In this document: positions 57,008-64,000 of the stretch, piece after piece
Layout: every line of letters begins with the position of its first letter
How positions within the stretch are numbered: position 1 is the stretch's first letter
Source: Rhodobacter calidifons
GTDB taxonomy: Bacteria > Pseudomonadota > Alphaproteobacteria > Rhodobacterales > Rhodobacteraceae
Assembly: GCF_011174775.1 (NCBI RefSeq)
Contig: NZ_JAANHS010000003.1
Location: forward strand, 1 to 64,000
Direction of reading: 5' to 3'
DNA length: 64,000 bases
The notes under the pieces: model-generated
What the model was told of the DNA's origin: nothing
The model's input: the letters and a program-made list of their open reading frames with translations, nothing else
Database searches by the model: none
Made by a program: the position numbers and the translations under genes

Positions 57008-57030
57008 CGACAAGACGCAGGCGCACGAGG
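57008..57030 (-). repeat. Dispersed 3'-end repeat, copy D (reverse)
   Basis: Read on the minus strand: CCTCGTGCGCCT-GCGTCTTGTCG, which equals copy A (CCTCGTGCGCCTTCGGCGTCTTGTCG) with about three bases deleted. It lies 64 bases after the ybgC stop and, unlike the other three, points toward the upstream gene. No partner arm is evident. Confidence 0.6.
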
Positions 57031-57171
57031 AGGCGGTTCGGGCGGCGGCGTCAACCTTCTTCAAGGGCGAATCGCCGCCGGCCACAGAGTTGTGTTGGCA
57101 ATCCCCCTCCATTCTTGATAGAAAAGCCTGTAACGGAGCCGACAAATGGCCCGACAAACAAGAGCAGGCGT

Positions 57172-57867
<696 letters not shown>

Positions 57868-57870
57868 GCC

Positions 57871-58365
57871 ATGGGCATGGGCGTAACCGGACAGGCAGGC
57901 GGCGGGCGGCGCCGCCGGCGCGGCGGACGGGCGGCCGCCATGCACGAGATCAACATCACGCCGATGGTCGATGTGATGCTGGTGCTGCTGATCATCTTCA
58001 TGGTCGCGGCGCCGATGCTGACCGTGGGGGTGCCGGTCGAACTGCCCAAGACCGCGGCGACCGCCCTGCCCACCGAGCAGGAAGAGCCGCTGACCGTCAC
58101 CATCACCGCCGACGGGCGGCTGGCGATCCAGACCACCGAGATCGCCGATACCGAACTGATCCCGAAGCTGACCGCCATCGCGGCCGAACGGAAATCGCGC
58201 AAGATCTTCCTGCGAGCCGACGGGGCGATCCCCTACGAGCGCGTGGCCCAGGTCATGGGCGCGCTGAACGCGGGCGGGTTCAACGAGATCGGCCTGGTCA
58301 CCGATGGCGCGGGGCCAAGCTTTGGGTCGGGGCCTGCGTCCAATTCCGGCAACGGTGGCGGCTGA
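57871..58365 (+). CDS. tolR: Tol-Pal system subunit TolR
   Basis: 164 residues. Basic Gly/Arg-rich cytoplasmic start (GGGRRRRRGGR), then EINITPMVDVMLVLLIIFMV with the essential membrane Asp (about residue 34), and a periplasmic ExbD-like domain. Ends in a Gly/Ser-rich tail. Three bases after the tolQ stop. Confidence 0.95.
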   Translation: MGMGVTGQAGGGRRRRRGGRAAAMHEINITPMVDVMLVLLIIFMVAAPMLTVGVPVELPKTAATALPTEQEEPLTVTITADGRLAIQTTEIADTELIPKLTAIAAERKSRKIFLRADGAIPYERVAQVMGALNAGGFNEIGLVTDGAGPSFGSGPASNSGNGGG

Positions 58366-58370
58366 GGCGG

Positions 58371-59516
58371 ATGGAGAAGCGCTTCGAGACGGGAACGGTG
58401 GTATCGGCGGCCGGGCATCTGGGGGTGATCCTCTGGGTGCTGGTCGGCGACTGGCTGTTTCCGGCCTCGGCGCCGCCTGAACCGCTGGTGATGAATGTCT
58501 CGACCCTGACCAGCGCCGAATTCGACGCGTTGCAGGCGGCATCAACCCCCGATCCGGCCGATGAACCTGCCCCCGAGATGCCGGCGACGCGGCCCGCGGC
58601 CCGCCCCCAACCCGCGCCCGAACCCGCACCAGCACCCGAGCCAGCCCCGGAGCCCGAGCCCGAGCCTGTGCCCGAGCCCGAACCGACCCCGCAGCCGCAG
58701 CCCAGCGACCTGGCGCAGGCCGAGACCGAACAGCTGATCGAGACGGAATCGACCGAGATCCAGCCCCTGCCCGAGGCCGAGGACATCATCGCCCCCGATC
58801 CGGTGCAGCCCGAGACCGAGGCACCGACCTCCGACACGCCCGAACCCGCGATCAGCGCGGATGTGACGGCCGAAGAGGTGATCCCGCAGGAGCCGACCGA
58901 GGCCACCGCGCCGCGCGACACCGGCGACGTGACGCGGACCGAGGCGAACCAGACCCAGACCGCCGAAACCGGCATGGCCACCTCGCTGCGCCCCCGCGCC
59001 AAGCCCGCGCGCCCGACGCCCGCGCCACAGCCCGACCCGGCGCCCACGGCCTCGGCCGAGCTGCGGGTGCAGCCGGTGGACGACCGGGCGACCGAGGATG
59101 CCATCGCCGCCCTTCTGGGCGAGGCGGTGGAGACGCCGGTCGAGACGCCGGCCGAGCGACCCTCGACCTCGGGCGGGCAGAACCGGCCGCAGGGCCCGCC
59201 GCTGACCGGGGGCGAGATGGGCAACATCGCCTCGGCCATTTCGCGGAAATGGAACCTTGGCGCCTCCTCGACCGATGCGCTGAGTTCGCTGGTCGTGGTG
59301 CGCGTCACCTTTGCCGCCGACGGCACGCCGACCGGGTTCGAGCTGATCGAATCCAGCGGGCCAAGCCAGGGCGGCATCAGCACGCTTTATGAAACCGCGC
59401 GCCGGGCGGTGAACCGGGCGCATGCGGACGGCGGACTTCCGCTGCCGCCCGACAAGTACGACACCTGGCGCGTGCTTGACCTGGTCTTCGATGCCAATGG
59501 GATGAGGGCAAGATGA
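58371..59516 (+). CDS. tolA: Tol-Pal system subunit TolA
   Basis: 381 residues. One N-terminal membrane helix (about 12-32: [19 protein letters not shown]), a long Pro/Glu/Ala linker (about 60-260, with [17 protein letters not shown]-type repeats) spanning the periplasm, and a C-terminal TonB/TolA-like domain (about 285-381: [17 protein letters not shown] to [11 protein letters not shown]). Transmits TolQR energy to TolB-Pal. The linker replaces the Ala/Lys helix of E. coli TolA. Confidence 0.9.
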   Translation: MEKRFETGTVVSAAGHLGVILWVLVGDWLFPASAPPEPLVMNVSTLTSAEFDALQAASTPDPADEPAPEMPATRPAARPQPAPEPAPAPEPAPEPEPEPVPEPEPTPQPQPSDLAQAETEQLIETESTEIQPLPEAEDIIAPDPVQPETEAPTSDTPEPAISADVTAEEVIPQEPTEATAPRDTGDVTRTEANQTQTAETGMATSLRPRAKPARPTPAPQPDPAPTASAELRVQPVDDRATEDAIAALLGEAVETPVETPAERPSTSGGQNRPQGPPLTGGEMGNIASAISRKWNLGASSTDALSSLVVVRVTFAADGTPTGFELIESSGPSQGGISTLYETARRAVNRAHADGGLPLPPDKYDTWRVLDLVFDANGMRAR

Positions 59517-59590
59517 CCGGGAACCGAAGGCGCGCATTTCCCCTTTTCCCTCGCCGGGCAGGCGGGCAAGCACAACCAAGAGAACGGAGC

Positions 59591-60943
59591 ATGAGGCCGA
59601 TGACCAGACCCATGAGACCCCCTTTCCGCACCCTGCTGGCACTTGTCCTGGGGATCTGCGCGCTTGCGGCCGGCCCGGCCCTGGCGCAGTCCAGCCCGCC
59701 GCGGATCGTCATCGGCCCCGGCGTGATCGAGCCGATGCCGATCGCGGTGCCCACCTTCATCGATGAAGGCGGCGCGGGGGATTACGCGCGCCAGATCACC
59801 CGGGTGGTGATCTCGGACCTGGAAGGCACCGGGTTCTTCCGCACCATCGGCGAGGATGCGCATATCAGCCGGATCACCAGCTTCGACGGCGGCATCGCCT
59901 TCGAGGACTGGAAGGCGATCAACGCGCAGGTGCTGGTGACCGGCGCGGTCAGCGTGGCGGGCGACCGGATCACGGTGAAGTTCCGCGCCTATGACGTGTT
60001 CAACGGGCAGACGCTGGAGGGGGCCGCGCTGCAATTCGCCGGCACCACCCAGGGCTGGCGGCGCATGGCGCACAAGGTCGCGGACGTGGTCTATTCCAAG
60101 ATCACCGGCGAGGGCGGCTATTTCGACAGCCGCGTGGTCTTTGTCAGCGAAAGCGGCCCGAAGAACGCCCGCGCCAAGCGCCTGGCGGTGATGGATTACG
60201 ACGGCGCCAATGTGCAGTATCTGACCGATTCCAGCGCCATCGTGCTGGCGCCGCGCTTCTCGCCCACCGGCGACCGCATCCTCTACACCAGCTACGAGAC
60301 CGGATTCCCCCGGATCACGCTGATGGACGTGGGCTCTCTGCGCCGCCGGACGCTGGAGGAACAGCCCGGCACCATGACCTTCGCCCCGCGCTTCTCGCCC
60401 GACGGGCAGACCGTGGTCTTCAGCCTGGAACGCGGCGGCAACACCGACATCTACGCGCTGTCGCTGAACGGCGGCGGGCTGCGCCAGCTGACCAACGCAC
60501 CCTCGATCGAGACCGCGCCCAGCTTCAGCCCCGACGGCAGCAAGATCGTGTTCGAAAGCGACCGCACGGGCGTGCCGCAGATCTATGTCATGCCGGCCTC
60601 GGGTGGCGAAGGCACGCGGATCTCGGGCGGCGAGGGCCGCTATGGCACCCCGGTCTGGAGCCCGCGCGGCGACTACATCGCCTTCACCAAGCAGAACGCG
60701 GGCCGCTTCCATATCGGCGTGATGCGCACGGACGGCAGCGAGGAACGCCTGCTGACCGCCAGCTTCCTGGACGAGGGGCCGACCTGGGCGCCGAACGGGC
60801 GCGTGCTCATGTTCACCCGCGAAACGGCAGGCGCCGGCGGGCAGACGTCGCTCTGGTCGGTGGACATCACCGGGCGCAACCTCAAGCAGATTCCGACCGA
60901 TGGTCCTGCCAGCGACCCCGCCTGGTCGCCGCTTCTGCCGTGA
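59591..60943 (+). CDS. tolB: Tol-Pal system protein TolB
   Basis: 450 residues from ATG 59591, preceded by ACGGAGC; an in-frame ATG at 59513 overlaps the tolA stop and may allow coupling, but its first 26 residues do not look like a signal peptide. Signal peptide cleaved near GPALA-QSS. N-terminal domain (about 40-170), then a six-blade propeller with repeated [44 protein letters not shown]. Periplasmic, binds Pal and TolA. Confidence 0.95.
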   Translation: MRPMTRPMRPPFRTLLALVLGICALAAGPALAQSSPPRIVIGPGVIEPMPIAVPTFIDEGGAGDYARQITRVVISDLEGTGFFRTIGEDAHISRITSFDGGIAFEDWKAINAQVLVTGAVSVAGDRITVKFRAYDVFNGQTLEGAALQFAGTTQGWRRMAHKVADVVYSKITGEGGYFDSRVVFVSESGPKNARAKRLAVMDYDGANVQYLTDSSAIVLAPRFSPTGDRILYTSYETGFPRITLMDVGSLRRRTLEEQPGTMTFAPRFSPDGQTVVFSLERGGNTDIYALSLNGGGLRQLTNAPSIETAPSFSPDGSKIVFESDRTGVPQIYVMPASGGEGTRISGGEGRYGTPVWSPRGDYIAFTKQNAGRFHIGVMRTDGSEERLLTASFLDEGPTWAPNGRVLMFTRETAGAGGQTSLWSVDITGRNLKQIPTDGPASDPAWSPLLP

Positions 60944-61034
60944 AATGTGACGCGCCGCCGATTCCCTCGGCGGCGCAAAGCTGTTAATCTGGCCCGCGAT
61001 CGAGCCAGTGAACCAACAAGAAGGATGCCCCCAC

Positions 61035-61565
61035 ATGAGCCTTGCCGCGAAATCGCTGCTTCTGGTTGCCGCCCTTGCGCTTGCGGCCTGCAACAACCCT
61101 GACCGCTACGGCGCCGGTGGCGCGGGCGGTACCGGCGGCGCGGGTGGCGCGGGTGGCGGCATCAACACCACCGGGCTTGGCGATCCGAACAACCCGACCT
61201 CGATCGCCTATTTCAACCAGCGCGTCGGCGACCGGGTGCTGTTTGCCGTTGACCAGTCCACCCTCTCGCCCGAGGCGCGTCAGATCCTGACCGCCCAGGC
61301 CCAGTGGTTGAACCAGAACCCCGGCTATGCCGCGATCATCGAGGGCCATGCCGACGAACAGGGCACGCGGGAATACAACCTTGCGCTCGGCGCCCGGCGC
61401 GCGGCGGCGGTGCAGAACTTCCTGATCAGCCAGGGCGTGTCGGCAAGCCGGATGCGCACCATCAGCTACGGCAAGGAACGTCCGATCGAGGTCTGCTCGT
61501 CGGAAGCCTGCTACCAGAAGAACCGCCGCGCCGTGACCGTGCTGTCGGCGGGCGCCGGGGTCTAG
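61035..61565 (+). CDS. pal: Peptidoglycan-associated lipoprotein
   Basis: 176 residues. Lipoprotein signal with lipobox LAAC (Cys19). Gly-rich linker (about 27-45, GAGGTGGAGGAGGG) then an OmpA-like domain: VLFAVDQSTLSPEARQIL, IEGHADEQGTREYNLALGARR, peptidoglycan-binding Asp and Arg present. Anchors the outer membrane to the wall. Confidence 0.96.
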   Translation: MSLAAKSLLLVAALALAACNNPDRYGAGGAGGTGGAGGAGGGINTTGLGDPNNPTSIAYFNQRVGDRVLFAVDQSTLSPEARQILTAQAQWLNQNPGYAAIIEGHADEQGTREYNLALGARRAAAVQNFLISQGVSASRMRTISYGKERPIEVCSSEACYQKNRRAVTVLSAGAGV

Positions 61566-61569
61566 ACGC

Positions 61570-62427
61570 ATGCGGCGCCTTGGCCTGACCCTGGTCCTCT
61601 GTCTTCTGCCGGTTCTGGGCCACGCCCAGAACCGGGCACAGACGCTGGCCGACATCCGTGCCGAACTGGCGGCGCTGGCTGCCGAGTTCAACGCGCTGAA
61701 ATCCGAGCTGATCTCGACCGGCGCGATCAGCAGCGGGGCGGCCGGCGGCGATGCGCTGACCCGGTTGGACTCGATCGAAGCCGCGATGGCCCGGCTGACC
61801 GCGCGCACCGAAGAGGTCGAGCTGCGGCTGAACCGGGTGATCAGCGACGGGACCAACCGCATCGGCGATCTGGAATACCGTCTCTGCGAAGTGACCGAGG
61901 GCTGCAACCCGGCCAATCTGGGGGCGACCTCGGTCCTCGGCGGGGCCTCGGGCGGCGCGGCGGCTCCGGTGGCCCAGGCTCCGGCGACGGCAGGCTCGGC
62001 GACGGCGGGCTCGGCGACGGCAGGCGCGGGCGGGGCGGAACTGGCAGTGGCAGAACAGCAGGACTTCGACCGGGCCAAGGAGGTGCTCGGTCAAGGTGAC
62101 TTTCAAGGGGCTGCGGCGCTCTTTGCGACCTATGCCCAATCCTATCCTGGCGGGCCGCTGATCCCCGAGGCGCATTACCTGCGCGGCGAGGCGCTGTCGC
62201 AGCTGGGCGACACCGGCAATGCGGCGCGGGCCTATCTGGATGCGTTTTCCGCAGCACCCGAGGGGCCCTTCGCGCCGGATGCGCTGCTGAAGCTGGGCGA
62301 GGGGCTGGGCGCCCTGGGTCAGATCCCCGAGGCCTGCGTGACCCTAGCCGAGGTCGGTGCGCGCTTTCCCGGCAGCATGGCGGCCACCCAATCGACTGTG
62401 GCGATGCAGGGGTTCGGGTGCCGGTAG
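61570..62427 (+). CDS. cpoB: Cell division coordinator CpoB (YbgF)
   Basis: 285 residues. Signal peptide about 1-17 (LTLVLCLLPVLGHA-Q). A coiled-coil trimerisation segment at 18-100 (LADIRAELAALAAEFNALKSE), an Ala/Gly linker with ATAGS repeated (15-base DNA repeats near 61980-62030), and TPR repeats from about 165 (FDRAKEVLGQGDFQGAAAL, GNAARAYLDAF). Links Tol-Pal constriction with peptidoglycan synthesis. Ends overlapping tilS. Confidence 0.92.
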   Translation: MRRLGLTLVLCLLPVLGHAQNRAQTLADIRAELAALAAEFNALKSELISTGAISSGAAGGDALTRLDSIEAAMARLTARTEEVELRLNRVISDGTNRIGDLEYRLCEVTEGCNPANLGATSVLGGASGGAAAPVAQAPATAGSATAGSATAGAGGAELAVAEQQDFDRAKEVLGQGDFQGAAALFATYAQSYPGGPLIPEAHYLRGEALSQLGDTGNAARAYLDAFSAAPEGPFAPDALLKLGEGLGALGQIPEACVTLAEVGARFPGSMAATQSTVAMQGFGCR

Positions 62428-63617
62428 CGGCGGGCCGGCTGGTCGGGTTGATCCGGGACGGCTTGCCAGCGGGCGAAACGGTCGGGGTTGCGCTGTCGGG
62501 CGGTGGAGATTCCACCGCCCTTCTGCATCTGTGCCTCGCGGCCGGGCTGAAGGTCGAGGCGGTGACGGTGGATCATGCCCTGCGCCCGGAAAGCGCGGCA
62601 GAGGCGGCGGCGGTGGGGGCCGGGTGCCGTACGCTGGGGGTGCCGCATGAGGTGCTTCTCTGGGAGCATGGCCCGATCCGGGGCAACCTGATGGATCAGG
62701 CGCGGCGGGCGCGCATGGGGCTGGTCGCGGACTGGGCGCGGGCGCGGGGGATCGGCGTGGTTGCGCTGGGCCACACGCGGGACGATCAGGCCGAGACGGT
62801 GCTGATGGGGCTGTCCCGGGGGGCGGGTATCGACGGATTGTCCGGCATGCGGCGCGCATGGGACCAGGGGGGGATCCGGTTCCGCCGTCCGCTGCTTGCC
62901 GCGGGACGCGAGGAACTGCGCGACTGGCTGCGGCAACGGCGGATCGGCTGGATCGACGATCCGACCAACGACAATGCGCGCTTCACGCGGGTGAGGGCCA
63001 GAAAGGCCCTTGCGGCCCTTGCGCCGCTGGGGATCACGGGCGCGCGGCTGGCCGAGGTGGCAGGACATCTCGCGCAGGTGCAAGAGGCGTTACGGGCGCA
63101 GGTCGCGGCCGCAGGCGCCCGGGTGGTCCGTCAGGCGGCCGGCGCGTTGCAGGTCTTGCCCGGCATCCATGAGGAACCGGCAGAGGTGCGGCGGCAATTG
63201 GTCGCGCAGGCCCTGCGATGGCTGACGGGGGCGGACTACGCCCCCAGGGCCGGAGAGTTGGAGCGGCTGATCGCGGCCATGGTGGAACCGCGGCAGGCCA
63301 CCCTCGCGGGGTGCCGGTTCAAGGACACATGGCTGATGCGCGAACCGCGTGCGGTGGGCGGGCCGGTGCCGGTGGGTCAGGTCTGGGACGGGCGCTGGCG
63401 CGTGACCGGGCCTGCGGGAGAGGTCCGCGCGCTGGGCGCTGCCGGGCTGCGCCAGGTGCCGGACTGGCGGGCGACGGGCCTGCCGCGCGAGGTTCTGCTG
63501 GTCACCCCGGCCATCTGGCGCGGTGCGGTGCTGGTATCGGCCCCGCTTGCCGGTCTGTCAGGGGGCGGACAGGCCGAACTTGTCCGACCGTTCCACCTTT
63601 TCGGACGAACGGATTGA
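62418..63617 (+). CDS. tilS: tRNA(Ile)-lysidine synthetase
   Basis: 399 residues from GTG 62418, overlapping the cpoB stop by 10 bases. Modifies C34 of tRNA-Ile(CAU) to lysidine so that it reads AUA. N-type ATP-pyrophosphatase loop SGGGDST (27-33), HALRPES, GHTRDDQAETVLM, and RGAGIDGLSGM. C-terminal tRNA-binding part is diverged. Followed by ftsH, an order common to alphaproteobacteria. Confidence 0.93.
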   Translation: MPVAAGRLVGLIRDGLPAGETVGVALSGGGDSTALLHLCLAAGLKVEAVTVDHALRPESAAEAAAVGAGCRTLGVPHEVLLWEHGPIRGNLMDQARRARMGLVADWARARGIGVVALGHTRDDQAETVLMGLSRGAGIDGLSGMRRAWDQGGIRFRRPLLAAGREELRDWLRQRRIGWIDDPTNDNARFTRVRARKALAALAPLGITGARLAEVAGHLAQVQEALRAQVAAAGARVVRQAAGALQVLPGIHEEPAEVRRQLVAQALRWLTGADYAPRAGELERLIAAMVEPRQATLAGCRFKDTWLMREPRAVGGPVPVGQVWDGRWRVTGPAGEVRALGAAGLRQVPDWRATGLPREVLLVTPAIWRGAVLVSAPLAGLSGGGQAELVRPFHLFGRTD

Positions 63618-63701
63618 ACCCCGCCCCCAAAAGTCTATCTTGTGGCCAAAGCCGCCTCGGCCCCATGGGGGGCACACGGCGCATACGGGAGATCCCTCAC
63701 C

Positions 63702-64000
63702 TTGGGTAACGCACGCAATATCGCCTTCTGGGTCGTGCTGCTGATTCTGGTCATGGCGCTGTTCCAGCTGTTTTCGGGCAACCAGACCACGATGTCGTCA
63801 CGATCGCTCACCTATTCCGATTTCATCGAACGGGTCGAGGCCGGGCAGGTCTCGAAGGTCGTGCTGGATGGCGAAAGGGTCGTCGTCATCGGCAAGGACG
63901 GCAACAGCTATGTGACGATCAGGCCGCCGGGCGACGTCGTGACGGACAACCTGTCGCGCGATCTGATCGCCAAGGGCGTCCAGGTCCAGGCCGAGCCGCA
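63702..64000 (+). CDS. ftsH: ATP-dependent zinc metalloprotease FtsH, 5' end (TTG start)
   Basis: From TTG 63702: GNARNIAFWVVLLILVMALF is the first membrane helix, followed by the periplasmic region (TYSDFIERVEAGQVSKVVLDG). The window ends after 99 codons, before the second helix and the AAA domain. GGGAG lies 10 bases before the TTG and no ATG/GTG in frame gives the conserved N-terminus, so TTG is the likely start. Membrane quality-control protease. Confidence 0.92.
   Translation, partial: MGNARNIAFWVVLLILVMALFQLFSGNQTTMSSRSLTYSDFIERVEAGQVSKVVLDGERVVVIGKDGNSYVTIRPPGDVVTDNLSRDLIAKGVQVQAEP

Overview
The window is GC-rich chromosomal DNA (roughly two-thirds G+C by eye) of an alphaproteobacterium, most likely Rhodobacterales (Rhodobacteraceae/Paracoccaceae). 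The grounds are gene content and order: a TIGR02300-type acidic protein next to a tRNA-Ala, ruvCAB followed by ybgC-tolQRAB-pal-cpoB-tilS-ftsH, a DUF1127 protein, a PrpE-type propionyl-CoA synthetase, and frequent GTG/TTG starts. Coding density is high. I see no insertion sequence, integrase, rRNA operon, CRISPR array or complete prophage.

Layout. 0-4 kb: 5' end of tuf, a cytochrome P450, and parC. 4-18 kb: SH3-domain protein, SDR oxidoreductase, YebE-like protein, a fused hydantoinase/5-oxoprolinase, a tesA-ybbA-ybbP locus arranged as in E. coli, a methyltransferase-like protein, pirin, a GntR/FCD regulator, a YgjP-type metallopeptidase, the TIGR02300 protein and tRNA-Ala(GGC). 18-28 kb: RND efflux adaptor and permease, an RhlE-type helicase, a small HTH protein, thymidine kinase, a DMT exporter and a membrane-anchored protein of unknown function. 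28-33 kb: a compact nucleoside/pyrimidine salvage operon read on the minus strand (cdd-deoA-deoB-add-upp plus a SPOR protein), preceded by a palindrome that matches the RutR operator almost perfectly. 33-42 kb: VOC-bicupin protein, malic enzyme, propionyl-CoA synthetase, an HPt/sigma-54 response-regulator pair of LuxU/LuxO type, and UDP-glucose dehydrogenase. 42-45 kb: a DUF2793 tail-fibre-like gene with a small phage-type partner. 45-48 kb: an argO export locus in which the ACT-domain gene carries an in-frame TAG and the LysR/ArgP regulator is frameshifted. 48-53 kb: cspA, yebC, an MFS protein, msrA, prmA, small proteins. 53-64 kb: ruvCAB, then the complete Tol-Pal envelope cluster, tilS and the 5' end of ftsH (TTG start).

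How genes work together. The salvage operon would deaminate cytidine and adenosine, phosphorolyse thymidine/uridine, isomerise the pentose phosphate and recapture uracil; tdk lies nearby. Malic enzyme and PrpE fit C3/propionate metabolism, and TTTGCAAA boxes lie in front of prpE. YbgC, TolQRAB, Pal and CpoB form the trans-envelope division and integrity machine. RuvABC resolves Holliday junctions.

Points most worth attention: (1) a dispersed intergenic repeat with a CTCGTGCGCCTTCGGC core, found after four genes; (2) the RutR-like operator in front of the salvage operon; (3) the isolated tail-fibre island, possibly linked to gene-transfer-agent production; (4) matched lesions in argP and its ACT-domain neighbour beside an intact argO; (5) palindromes around prpE and the HPt gene. 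Function calls rest on reading motifs by eye; no database search was run.
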